Part shown: positions 1 through 7,332 of the stretch, one piece after another
Layout: each line of letters begins with the position of its first letter
Numbering within the stretch: the first letter of the stretch is position 1
NCBI GenBank assembly: GCA_017963875.1
Contig: JAGCTA010000221.1
Coordinates: forward strand, 1-10,031
Source: Victivallales bacterium
GTDB taxonomy: Bacteria > Verrucomicrobiota > Lentisphaeria > Oligosphaerales > Oligosphaeraceae
Length of the DNA stretch: 10,031 nt
Direction of reading: 5' to 3'
Translations under genes and position numbers: made by a program
The notes under the pieces: model-generated
The model's database searches: none
Seen by the model: only the letters and a program-made list of their open reading frames with translations
What the model was told of the DNA's origin: nothing

Positions 1-62
1 CTGGCAGTGCCTGGCAGGAGACGATCAGTTTTCCTTTCAGCGATTAAATCAGTGGGTGCAGT
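1..62. other. Left-edge sequence, no gene assigned
   Basis: These 62 bases follow the stop codon of the leftward sugar-kinase gene. On the minus strand they contain no ATG, GTG or TTG. The kinase reading frame stays open after its stop to the window edge, but about 20 codons is not significant. A short direct repeat CTGGCAG-TGC-CTGGCAG lies at the very edge. No intrinsic terminator with a U-tract is seen, so the leftward operon may continue outside the window. Confidence 0.5.
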
Positions 63-1025
63 TTAGTTCCTTTGCATTTTTGAGTAGTCGTTCATCAACT
101 TGAAGAGCATGTCGTCTTGCACGGGCAGTTTTTCAATCTGCATCATGCGGATGACGACCGCGAGAATCACCGCGAAATCTGCGGGAGCGAAAATCCAATG
201 GGCCTTGGGGCGAAGGCGGGCGAGGTGTTTTTCACAAGCGGATGTAAAAGATTCTCCGAGGCGGAAGAGCCCGCCGCAGCCGAAGACGCCTGACGGCACA
301 TCTGGTGCCGTTATTGCGGCGGCTAGGAGTGCATTGTCTTCTGCTGCGTGGTCAAGAATTGCATTTGCGACGGTATCTCCTTCCGATGCAAGTCGTTCTA
401 TTTTTGGTGCAAGCGCCGCAAGGTCCGCTCTTGTCATCGCGTTCGCCCGCCGTTTGAACTCCATGCGGCCTGCGAATGATGTGATGTCCAGACCGTCCGA
501 AAGGTGCGTGAAGAGTTCGGGGAGACGGCCTGCATCGGCCATGCCATCCACGGCGCGGAGCATGGTTTTGAGTGCGACGAAACCGACTCCGCCGCCCGCT
601 CCGTCGTCGCCGTAGACTGGCCCCCAGCCGCCTGCGTATTTCATGCGGCCGTTGACAATGCCCATCGCAGTGCTGCCTGTTCCGCAAAGCACTGCGGCGG
701 AACAGCCGAAACACTTCGCTGCCGTCAGTATCATTTCGCCGTTCGCCTCGCGTTCGACGCGGACTTCGGATGCCGGGAAACGCAGTTTTAGAAGGGATTG
801 AACTTCCTCTGTATTTGGTCCGCCGAGCGACATGCAGAGGCTTTTAACAGTGAATTGAGAGAGCACCGCTGTGTCTCTGGAGAAGTCGTCGGCAGAAAGC
901 ATTCCGCTCTGAAGTCGCGCGATGCCAGGAGTTTGTGTTCGGAATAAAAGTGTTCCTGCTTCGTCGAAAACGAGCCAGTCGGTCTTGGTTCCACCTGAAT
1001 CGGCGGCGAGATAGAGGTCATTCAT
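63..1025 (-). CDS. BadF/BadG/BcrA/BcrD-type ATPase, N-acetylglucosamine kinase-like
   Basis: This is a 320-residue cytoplasmic sugar kinase of the ASKHA (actin-like ATPase) fold, most like N-acetylglucosamine kinases of the BadF/BadG family. It would use ATP to phosphorylate an amino sugar such as GlcNAc; the substrate is inferred. Visible motifs are the phosphate-1 loop DSGGTKT (residues 9-15), the phosphate-2 loop CGTGST (114-119), the GlcNAc-kinase-like segment GGWGPVYGDDG (132-142), and a late glycine motif FGCGGL (248-253) expected at the adenosine site. The Cys motif of benzoyl-CoA/2-hydroxyacyl-CoA dehydratase activators is not apparent, which favours a sugar kinase. The ATG at 1025 is chosen because it places the DSGGT loop at the usual distance from the N-terminus. 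A longer in-frame start at 1160 would add 45 basic, non-homologous-looking residues inside the upstream gene. The gene overlaps the RpiR stop by 8 bp, so translational coupling and co-transcription are likely. Confidence 0.85.
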   Translation of the reverse strand: MNDLYLAADSGGTKTDWLVFDEAGTLLFRTQTPGIARLQSGMLSADDFSRDTAVLSQFTVKSLCMSLGGPNTEEVQSLLKLRFPASEVRVEREANGEMILTAAKCFGCSAAVLCGTGSTAMGIVNGRMKYAGGWGPVYGDDGAGGGVGFVALKTMLRAVDGMADAGRLPELFTHLSDGLDITSFAGRMEFKRRANAMTRADLAALAPKIERLASEGDTVANAILDHAAEDNALLAAAITAPDVPSGVFGCGGLFRLGESFTSACEKHLARLRPKAHWIFAPADFAVILAVVIRMMQIEKLPVQDDMLFKLMNDYSKMQRN

Positions 1026-1851
1026 GGGTGTCGTATGCCTTGACGATAAATGATTGCGACTTTTCACGGTCGGTGCTTGCGTAGTGCAGTGCAATGAGAG
1101 CGCTGACCGCGAACTGCGCCGCCTGCGCGGAAATGCTTCCAATACGATAGGGATGCTCATGTCCCGCCGTCAGCAGGACCAGTTTTGCCATTGAGGCTAG
1201 GGGACTTTCCAACGCGGATGTCACTGCGCAGACCATGACGCCGTGTTGGACGGCCGTCTGCGCGAGGCCGACGATGGATTCCGTCTGGCCAGAGTCGGAG
1301 AACAATATCAATACATCATTGGAATTCAAATAGTTGATGAGGGTTTTGCAGACTTCCTGGTCTTCAAAGAAAACGACATTCAGGTCAAGGCGGCTCAGTT
1401 TGAGTTGAAGGTCTGCTGCCGCAAGCCGTGAAGAGCCAGTGCCTGCGATCATCACTTTGCGTGCATGGAAAAGGGCGGACGACAGTGAGTCAAGCGTCTT
1501 TTCCTCCAAGCCATTCAACGTCTTGCGGACAGCATCGTTATGAAGGGATGAAATCTGATTGCAGAGCGTCTTGAAACTTTCTGTCGATGATGCGGGAAAA
1601 TCCTGCCAGACTGCACCAGTCTGAGTCGCGACGGCCAGTTTCAACTCCGCATAGCCCGCATAGCCAAGTTGTTGTGAAAATCGGATGATCGCAGTCTGTT
1701 CGCAACCGCACGCTTCTGCAAGTTCGCTGATGCTTTTCTCAATCGCCTCAAGCGGCGACTTTAGAAGCATATCCGCAATGATGCGTTTTTTCTTCCCGAG
1801 TTTTGCGTAATGCGAACGGATCGCTTCGCGATAATCAAGTTGTATCGACAT
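1018..1851 (-). CDS. MurR/RpiR-family transcriptional regulator (HTH + SIS domain)
   Basis: This is a 277-residue DNA-binding regulator. The N-terminal helix-turn-helix domain spans roughly residues 1-75, with the recognition region around 40-66 (ISELAEACGC followed by TAIIRFSQQLGY, the typical RpiR arrangement). A SIS domain at about 115-260 would sense a phosphorylated sugar; visible sites are GTGSSRLAAAD (137-147) and SDSGQTES (185-192), the serine-rich phosphosugar loops of the fold. Family members control amino-sugar, sialic-acid, MurNAc and pentose catabolism. Lying between an esterase and a GlcNAc-kinase-like gene, it probably senses the kinase product or a related phosphosugar; this is inference. 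The start at 1851 (MSIQLDYRE) gives the usual family length of about 280. An upstream in-frame ATG at 1959 would add 36 residues of intergenic-looking sequence. No clear Shine-Dalgarno precedes the start. Confidence 0.9.
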   Translation of the reverse strand: MSIQLDYREAIRSHYAKLGKKKRIIADMLLKSPLEAIEKSISELAEACGCEQTAIIRFSQQLGYAGYAELKLAVATQTGAVWQDFPASSTESFKTLCNQISSLHNDAVRKTLNGLEEKTLDSLSSALFHARKVMIAGTGSSRLAAADLQLKLSRLDLNVVFFEDQEVCKTLINYLNSNDVLILFSDSGQTESIVGLAQTAVQHGVMVCAVTSALESPLASMAKLVLLTAGHEHPYRIGSISAQAAQFAVSALIALHYASTDREKSQSFIVKAYDTHE

Positions 1852-1982
1852 TGTTGAAGAATATCTGGATACATGAAAAACGGTTTGTCTAAGATGTCTA
1901 AAAGCATTTATGATGTTTATTTCACTTAAAATAGCGGTGCGGAATGGAAAATCAAGCAATAATGATGCTTTTTTGCTCTTTA
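1852..1982 (-). other. Intergenic gap upstream of the RpiR gene with a TGTCTAA direct repeat
   Basis: This 131-bp AT-rich gap lies between the esterase stop and the RpiR start. On the plus strand it holds two TGTCTAA heptamers at 1886-1892 and 1895-1901, nine bases apart. It also holds TTTCACTTAA at 1920-1929, which resembles the 9-bp motif pair in the divergent promoter (8 of 10 against the right-hand copy). No convincing terminator or -35/-10 pair is seen, so the regulator may be read through from the esterase gene, with or without its own promoter here. Its role as an autoregulatory site is a guess. Confidence 0.3.
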
Positions 1983-3878
1983 TCAGTGTGTTTCAGCGGT
2001 CAGATTCTGACGAATGGATTCATCTTCCATGATATCCCAGATTTCATCCAAATCCGTCATTTCCAGAATTCCAGGGACGCATAATGACTGTGGAAAATCG
2101 TCAAGTGGAGACAAGGCGCAATCTTTGTAAGTCATTGGGCGGTTAGGCAAATCCAGTCGAACAGGTTCATCACAGAGGAAGGCGGCGAGAAGCGCCACGG
2201 TTACTCCCTGGCCAGCTGCAGTCAAGGTCACATTTGGATTGCCGTTTGCATGGAGAAGTTTGATGGCGGAAATGATGTCGCGTAGCCGCCCTCCAAGGTA
2301 TGACTCTCCAAGCAGTTGGCTATACGCGGCATAGCAGTAGTCGAAATTCAGGTAACTGATATACGATGGATTGTTTTGGTCGCATCCATTTGGCAATGAT
2401 TCGCCAATTCCTCTGTAGTCCAGCCCGAAGACCATGCGGTTTTGAGGCAAAGGCCGGTGCCGAAGTTCCTCGTATGCATTCTGGTGCGGAATATACAGTT
2501 CGGTTCTTAATGACGCTGGAATGTGGTCGTAGGAACCGTTGGCGCAAATCATGGTGGCGATGATGCCAGGCTCGGATTCAATGCCGTAGCGTGCATACGC
2601 ACGTTGGTTCTTATGGTCGGAATTACTGCGAAGTTGTCTGTAATACGGCACATCGACTTGTCCAAGGCAAGTTCTATCAGCCAACCATTTTCTAAGTTCG
2701 GCAGGAGTTCGTTTTATGCGTCTCGCACAACATTTCTCGACGTGTTCCTTAATCAGATAATTCATTGTGCGCGTTCCAGGCAGTTCAGTAGTTCGGCCAT
2801 TAGGCGTACAGAAAAGAGCGGATGGGTTATGGATGCAGATATCCTTTGGCTCTTCTGCATCGCCTGGCATTCCAAGCCGTCTGTTCATGAAATCATACGC
2901 CTTGACTCGTAGTTCAATAGAATATGAGTGTTTTGTCGGACCTTCTGCGTATTCGACATTTTCAGGATATCCCAACAACGAGTAAATATGCTTGACTTCC
3001 TCGAAGACCTCGCGCGTGCCGCGTATATCAAAGATGTCATCCAACTGTCCCATGATCAACATCGGTCTTGGCGCGGCGGCCAATAGAAGGTCGGCCATGT
3101 CGCCGCCGAAGCGAGCGGCTCCAGGCGGCATCTGCTCGCCGTCAACAGGCCGCTCATTTTCCATGTTGCGATACCATCGGGTTATGTAGCAGGCAGGTGC
3201 AATGCACGCAAGCCTATTGTCCACGGCATTCAAGACTGAAGTCATGGTGCCACCTCCAGACACTCCAGTGACACCAATTCTCTGGGAATCCACATACGGA
3301 AGAGACAGAAGCATATCGACGCTGCGGATTGCATCGTAGAGGCGAACCGTTCCAATGGTTGTACCTAAAAGCACAAGGCGACGGTTGAAAAGGCTGTGTT
3401 CTGCCGCACTATAAAAACCATCGACATCAGGAAATTGCTTGCGTTCGCCCTGGCCGATGGGATCTGGGGCCAACACGACAAAACCTTTTCTGCAAAGGCT
3501 AGCGCTGACGCACTGCATATAGTCGCTTCCCTTGCCTTCTGGGGAATGGCCTGACAGATGAAGAATGGCGGCAGTTTTGCCATTAATTGATTTCGGAACA
3601 TAGAGCAAAGCAGAAATAGGGAAGTCTTTCATGCTGTCGTAGAGCATCTTGCGAATTTCGTATGCTCCGCAGTCGATAATGCCTGTGCAGCGGCTGTTAA
3701 TCGGTGCGTGTTCTTTGGGGAGTTGCCAGCAATCTGCCAGCCGTGTCTTTATTTCATTGATAAACTTCCAGGCATCCTCGGCAGTCTTGAGTGACTCAAT
3801 CCGTCTGCGCCTCACCTCAAAAGTGTCGCGTAATTTTTTGACATAGAATTCCTGAATCAAAGCACCAAAGTTTGACAT
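1983..3878 (-). CDS. Tandem alpha/beta-hydrolase, acetylxylan-esterase/dienelactone-hydrolase type
   Basis: This 631-residue protein has no signal peptide, so it is likely cytoplasmic. The first hydrolase module (about 65-335) has a complete-looking triad: nucleophile Ser207 in GVSGG (205-209), acid probably Asp280 or Asp281 in GQLDD, and His317 in TKHSYS. It resembles large AXE1/abhydrolase_7-type esterases that remove acetyl or other acyl groups from carbohydrates. The exact substrate cannot be read. The second part (about 430-600) looks like another alpha/beta-hydrolase core: a strand and loop GLDYRGIGES (485-494), then an elbow-like TAAGQGVT (553-560) where Gly556 aligns with the nucleophile serine, so it is probably inactive. 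The two halves are joined by a charged linker (about 340-400). It heads the leftward operon with the RpiR regulator and sugar kinase downstream. The single reasonable ATG at 3878 is used; no Shine-Dalgarno is evident. Confidence 0.8.
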   Translation of the reverse strand: MSNFGALIQEFYVKKLRDTFEVRRRRIESLKTAEDAWKFINEIKTRLADCWQLPKEHAPINSRCTGIIDCGAYEIRKMLYDSMKDFPISALLYVPKSINGKTAAILHLSGHSPEGKGSDYMQCVSASLCRKGFVVLAPDPIGQGERKQFPDVDGFYSAAEHSLFNRRLVLLGTTIGTVRLYDAIRSVDMLLSLPYVDSQRIGVTGVSGGGTMTSVLNAVDNRLACIAPACYITRWYRNMENERPVDGEQMPPGAARFGGDMADLLLAAAPRPMLIMGQLDDIFDIRGTREVFEEVKHIYSLLGYPENVEYAEGPTKHSYSIELRVKAYDFMNRRLGMPGDAEEPKDICIHNPSALFCTPNGRTTELPGTRTMNYLIKEHVEKCCARRIKRTPAELRKWLADRTCLGQVDVPYYRQLRSNSDHKNQRAYARYGIESEPGIIATMICANGSYDHIPASLRTELYIPHQNAYEELRHRPLPQNRMVFGLDYRGIGESLPNGCDQNNPSYISYLNFDYCYAAYSQLLGESYLGGRLRDIISAIKLLHANGNPNVTLTAAGQGVTVALLAAFLCDEPVRLDLPNRPMTYKDCALSPLDDFPQSLCVPGILEMTDLDEIWDIMEDESIRQNLTAETH

Positions 3879-3922
3879 GATAATAATCCGCAGCGTTAAA
3901 AAGAGAATCTCCCAAAAACAAA

Positions 3923-4011
3923 TTCACTAACAAATCTACCATGAAAAACAAAGTATTCAATTCATTGATGTAGTCTTTTCAAAATAGGAAACTATAGTAA
4001 ACGTTAGTGAA
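3923..4011. promoter_or_regulatory. Candidate paired operator in the divergent promoter region
   Basis: The 169-bp region between the two divergent starts (3879-4047) contains a perfect 9-bp inverted pair: TTCACTAAC at 3923-3931 and GTTAGTGAA at 4003-4011. Read along each gene's own direction, the same word GTTAGTGAA appears once in front of the esterase and once in front of the PnuC-like gene. Each copy lies close downstream of a plausible -10 element (TAGATT on the minus strand at 3938-3933; TATAGT on the plus strand at 3993-3998). This symmetry is what one would expect of a repressor site controlling both arms. The local RpiR protein is the natural candidate, but binding is inference. Confidence 0.4.
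3993..3998 (+). promoter_or_regulatory. Candidate -10 element for the PnuC-like/glycosidase operon
   Basis: TATAGT matches five of six bases of the sigma-70-type -10 consensus and lies about 50 bases before the start codon of the transporter gene. No good -35 hexamer sits at 16-18 bp; TTGATG at 3965-3970 is 22 bp away. The call therefore rests on the -10 and on its position next to the GTTAGTGAA motif. Confidence 0.3.
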
Positions 4012-4047
4012 ACTTGATTGACCTTGCATATCTTCCTCTGTTTTCCA

Positions 4048-4740
4048 ATGTCGTCTTCTCGCAGAAAAATATACATTGACAGCATTCCGCTGGTTCTGAC
4101 AGCGGTTCTGGTAACTATAACTGGAATCATCTACCACCAGGCGGTCTTTCGCATTCTGCCGCTTTACATTTCGATGGTTGTCTCGATTCTTCAATCAAAG
4201 GTCAACCGTTACGCCAGCCTTATCGGCGGAATCAATTCTATTCTGTATGCCTGTGTTGACTGGCACTACGGATTGTATGCGAGCAGTGCCTGCGACCTGT
4301 TTGTCTCCTGTCCTTTTCAGATTGCCACTTTCATTCTGTGGTCAAGACGCTCCTACAAGCATTCGACAATGCTTCGAAGCATGAATGGCCGTCAGCGAGT
4401 CATGGCAGGCATCGGCTGCATTGTCGTGTGGTTGGTGACGTTCATCACGCTGCGCTATATGAATTCCAATTATCAGATTATCGATTCTTCATTGACGCTT
4501 TTGAGCCTGTTGATATTCGTTCTAACACTTTTTGCATTTGTGGAATACACATGGCTGATGATTCCAAACTGCCTTTCTGTCATCCTGTTGAACATTATCG
4601 TGATGGCGGACAGCCCAGATAGGATCACTTACCTCGTTTTTTCAATTTATTCTTTCTACTGCAATGTCTTAGGACTTATTCAAGCCCGCCGAATCTATGC
4701 CGAGCAGCAGGCGAAGGCGGCAAAACAGCCTATGGTTTAG
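4048..4740 (+). CDS. PnuC-like small-molecule transporter (nicotinamide riboside transporter family)
   Basis: This is a 230-residue integral membrane protein with seven or eight hydrophobic segments (approximately 12-30, 35-50, 57-78, 82-98, 118-137, 148-168, 170-188 and 191-211). The layout follows PnuC proteins: a short basic N-terminus; a SILYACVDWHYGLY segment (64-77) matching the family's SxxYG...YY region; CPFQIATFILW (88-98) followed by a basic loop; and a terminal IYSFYCNVLGLIQARR (200-215) like the closing motif of PnuC. PnuC proteins take up nicotinamide riboside, and relatives move riboflavin or thiamine, by facilitated diffusion with intracellular phosphorylation. The usual Asn-Asp and Trp-rich substrate region before the last helix is poorly kept here, so the substrate is open. 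ATG 4048 is chosen over the TTG at 4018, which adds ten residues. It precedes a glycosidase gene by 18 bp, an unusual partner. No Shine-Dalgarno is seen. Confidence 0.7.
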   Translation: MSSSRRKIYIDSIPLVLTAVLVTITGIIYHQAVFRILPLYISMVVSILQSKVNRYASLIGGINSILYACVDWHYGLYASSACDLFVSCPFQIATFILWSRRSYKHSTMLRSMNGRQRVMAGIGCIVVWLVTFITLRYMNSNYQIIDSSLTLLSLLIFVLTLFAFVEYTWLMIPNCLSVILLNIIVMADSPDRITYLVFSIYSFYCNVLGLIQARRIYAEQQAKAAKQPMV

Positions 4741-4758
4741 TATTATTTCCCAACGTTT

Positions 4759-6222
4759 ATGGAAAACAACATGACAGACAAACTCTTTTCAGAACAGAAT
4801 ACGATTATGGACAGGGCCATCGTTCCAGAACCGATTTTTGACGAACGCCCTGAACTGATTGATCTATACTATGCCGCGTGGCAATCCGCATGGACGCATA
4901 TTTTCACCTGCCCAGGCGCCCCTATGCAGACGTATATGAATGAAGGAATCCGCATCCATAAAATCTGGATATGGGACACATGCTTCATGGTTCATTTCTG
5001 CCGTTACGCTGCCAACGTCTTTCCTGGCATCCAGAGCCTAGACAATTTCTACAGAGTCATCCATGACGGTGAAAGCATCGTCCTTAAGGTCCATATTCCA
5101 GACAATCCGCCGTTGTTCGCTTGGACGGAATTCGAATACATGAAGCATACGGGCGACTTGGAGCGCGTCAGGCGCATCCTTCTGGAGCACCAGTATCTTC
5201 AGCGGCATTTTGATTTTCTCCAGAACATGAAGCCAAACCAAGTTTATTCCTATTCGGTCTCGCCGACGGCGGCGGAATTCTTTCCTGGAAAGGGCTTCCA
5301 CTGGAATGGAGGCAAAAGCGGCATGGACAATACGCCACGAGGCCGTGGCGATTTCACTTCTGTCTATTGGCTAGACATATCTGCACAGCAGGGGCTTAGT
5401 GCTCTCTACATTTCGCGTCTGGCAAGCGTCCTTGGCGAAGACAAACTGGCTTCAAAATGGATGGATACGTATATGGAACTTAAGGACTTCGTCAATCGTC
5501 GCTTTTGGTCTGAACAGGACAGGATGTACTATGACAGAAAAATAGATGAAAGCGGTTTCTGCAAAGTCCTGACGCCTGCGTCCGCATGGCCCATGCTTGC
5601 CGAAATGTGTGATAAACAGCAGGCTGAAGCATTGGCTGAAGTCTATATGGATTCCAGCAAACTTGGCGGCGAGCGACCAGTGCCTTCCGTCAGCAGGTCA
5701 GACCCTGATTTTGATCCCAAAGGCGGCTATTGGCGTGGCGGCATTTGGATGCCGACACTGTACATGAGTACAAAAGCACTTGAGAAATACGGCTATACGG
5801 AACTTGCCGATTCCATTGCAGACAGAATGATTTCGCTTCAATACCGTACCTGGCGCGATGTCGAACCTCATACGATTTGGGAATGCTACTCTCCGACAGA
5901 GGATTTGCCGTCCACAAACAAGGAAGACGCGTGGTCACGCCCAGACTTCTGCGGCTGGTCAGCATTGGGGCCGATTTCGCTTTTCATTGAGAACATGCTC
6001 GGAATCCGAGATGTGAACACTCTTGACAACAGCGTAACGTGGACACCGCATTCAAAAGGACGCAGCGGTATCAAGAGGCTTGCCATGGGACAGAACCGCA
6101 TTTCTCTTTGCGCAGACCCTAGCACCAAGACCGCGACAATCGAATGCACGCATCCCTTTACGCTTCGCCTCAATGGGAAAGTCATTGACTGCGCTTCGGG
6201 CAAGCAGAGCATTGAGTTGTAG
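4759..6222 (+). CDS. Trehalase/GH63-like (MGH1-like) glycoside hydrolase
   Basis: This 487-residue soluble glycosidase has the (alpha/alpha)6-barrel fold shared by GH37 trehalases, GH63 glucosidases and MGH1-like enzymes. Motifs in order are IWIWDTCFM (69-77, substrate-pocket WD), GKSGMDNTPRG (185-195) with likely catalytic acid Asp190, YWRGGIWMPTLY (324-335), IWECYSPTE (373-381) with likely catalytic base Glu375, and CGWSALGPISL (398-408), the closing barrel motif. The Asp-Glu separation of 185 residues is close to that of E. coli trehalase (Asp312/Glu496). In many relatives the residue before SGxDNxPR is Glu; here it is Lys186. A short beta-rich tail (about 425-487) follows. There is no signal peptide, so it acts on imported sugars in the cytoplasm. 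It probably cuts an inverting alpha-glycosidic linkage; the exact substrate is unknown. It follows the PnuC-like gene by 18 bp and ends 15 bp from the convergent ispG stop. Confidence 0.82.
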   Translation: MENNMTDKLFSEQNTIMDRAIVPEPIFDERPELIDLYYAAWQSAWTHIFTCPGAPMQTYMNEGIRIHKIWIWDTCFMVHFCRYAANVFPGIQSLDNFYRVIHDGESIVLKVHIPDNPPLFAWTEFEYMKHTGDLERVRRILLEHQYLQRHFDFLQNMKPNQVYSYSVSPTAAEFFPGKGFHWNGGKSGMDNTPRGRGDFTSVYWLDISAQQGLSALYISRLASVLGEDKLASKWMDTYMELKDFVNRRFWSEQDRMYYDRKIDESGFCKVLTPASAWPMLAEMCDKQQAEALAEVYMDSSKLGGERPVPSVSRSDPDFDPKGGYWRGGIWMPTLYMSTKALEKYGYTELADSIADRMISLQYRTWRDVEPHTIWECYSPTEDLPSTNKEDAWSRPDFCGWSALGPISLFIENMLGIRDVNTLDNSVTWTPHSKGRSGIKRLAMGQNRISLCADPSTKTATIECTHPFTLRLNGKVIDCASGKQSIEL

Positions 6223-6237
6223 AGCCTTTGTGAGGGA

Positions 6238-7332
6238 CTATTCTTTGGTACAGGATGCTCTGATTTCCGTCATCAGCGTTTCAAACAACTCGGATTCTGG
6301 GACATCGCATATCTTTTGGCCATACTTGAATAGTATACCATGCCCGACGCCTCCTGCAATGCCGATGTCCGCTTCTCGTGCTTCGCCAGGGCCATTGACT
6401 TCACATCCCATGATTGCGACTTTTTTTATCGCAATATGATAGCCTTGTGTCTGAAGTTCTTCAATCGCCTTCTCGACGGCATTGACGAGAGGCAGCATAT
6501 CCACGCGTGTTCGTCCGCAGGTCGGGCAGGAAATGATATCTGGTGGAAATGAACGTACCCCACAGGCAGACAAAATCTTTCGGGCTGCCCAAATTTCCTC
6601 GACTGGATCTGCTGTCAAACTGACGCGAATTGTCTCTCCAATGCCGTCCAGCAGCAATGCGCCGATGCCGATGGCTCCTTTCACAATGCCAGTTGACACA
6701 GGCCCCGCTTCCGTGATTCCAATATGAAGCGGAAGATCACTCTGCGAGGCAAAACGTCGGCACGCATCCACGCATGTTCGAACGTCCGATGATTTCAGAC
6801 TGACCTTTAGATTGTGGCATCCCCCCGCTTCGAAAATCTCGACATACTGCAAGGCGCTGGAGACGAGCCCCTCGACGCCATGGCCGTATGCCTGAATCGC
6901 TTCCGCTGAAAGACTACCGCCATTGACTCCAATCCGCACGGCGCAATCCAGTTTTTCCGCCTGTGCTGCGACCTCGCGCATCGCTGAGATATTGCGCATG
7001 TTGCCTGGATTCACACGGATTCCCGCACAACCACATTTCATGGCCGCCATTGCCAGCCGATGGTCGAAATGAATGTCACCAATCACTGGCAAAGGACTTG
7101 CTGAGCAGACAGAGCGAATTGCGGGAAGGCATGCCATGTTAGGAACCGCGACTCGAACAATATCGCATCCTGCGGCAGCGAGCCGACGAATCTGCTTAAG
7201 CGTGCCTTCGGCATCTTCAGCAGGAAGATTGGTCATCGACTGAATGGCGACTGGCGCGCCGCCGCCGACAGGCACTTTTCCCACATGAATCTGCCGTGTC
7301 ACTCTCATGCCATTACTTTTTGTTTTTTCCAT
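6238..7332 (-). CDS. ispG: 4-hydroxy-3-methylbut-2-en-1-yl diphosphate synthase (IspG/GcpE)
   Basis: This is IspG of the MEP isoprenoid pathway. It reductively converts 2-C-methyl-D-erythritol 2,4-cyclodiphosphate to HMBPP using a [4Fe-4S] cluster fed by flavodoxin or ferredoxin. With the start at 7332 the protein has 364 residues. It shows the N-terminal VGKVPVGGGAPVAIQSMTN region (17-35), GDIHFD (85-90), RVNPGN (106-111), the KSSDV substrate segment (180-184) and LHIGITEAG (202-210). The cluster ligands are Cys269 and Cys272 (CPTC), Cys310 in MGCEVNGPGEA and Glu317, close to E. coli Cys270/273/305 and Glu312. It is the short bacterial form without the plant/chlamydial insert. Possible starts are 7347, 7332 and 7308. 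The choice of 7332 gives an E. coli-like N-terminus and a 20-bp overlap with the upstream pseudokinase gene; 7308 would avoid overlap and is nearly as likely. Confidence 0.96.
   Translation of the reverse strand: MEKTKSNGMRVTRQIHVGKVPVGGGAPVAIQSMTNLPAEDAEGTLKQIRRLAAAGCDIVRVAVPNMACLPAIRSVCSASPLPVIGDIHFDHRLAMAAMKCGCAGIRVNPGNMRNISAMREVAAQAEKLDCAVRIGVNGGSLSAEAIQAYGHGVEGLVSSALQYVEIFEAGGCHNLKVSLKSSDVRTCVDACRRFASQSDLPLHIGITEAGPVSTGIVKGAIGIGALLLDGIGETIRVSLTADPVEEIWAARKILSACGVRSFPPDIISCPTCGRTRVDMLPLVNAVEKAIEELQTQGYHIAIKKVAIMGCEVNGPGEAREADIGIAGGVGHGILFKYGQKICDVPESELFETLMTEIRASCTKE

Noticed and set aside
1..62. Start of a downstream gene on the minus strand
   Set aside because: The frame is open for about 20 codons but there is no ATG, GTG or TTG, and the fragment is too short to judge.
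100..615. Open plus-strand frame of 171 codons opposite the sugar-kinase gene
   Set aside because: It lies wholly antisense to a well-supported kinase and its composition (Arg/Ser/Ala-rich, no motif) is that of a shadow frame.
1026..1160. N-terminal extension of the sugar kinase to an upstream ATG at 1160
   Set aside because: The extra 45 residues fall inside the RpiR gene, are basic and unlike the family, and would displace the N-terminal DSGGT loop.
1852..1959. N-terminal extension of the RpiR regulator to an ATG at 1959
   Set aside because: RpiR proteins begin shortly before the HTH domain; the 36 extra residues look like translated intergenic sequence.
3999..4047. NAD+-II or other riboswitch in the PnuC-like leader
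   Set aside because: The leader downstream of the putative -10 is only about 45 bases and shows no stable stem-loop set or recognisable aptamer core.
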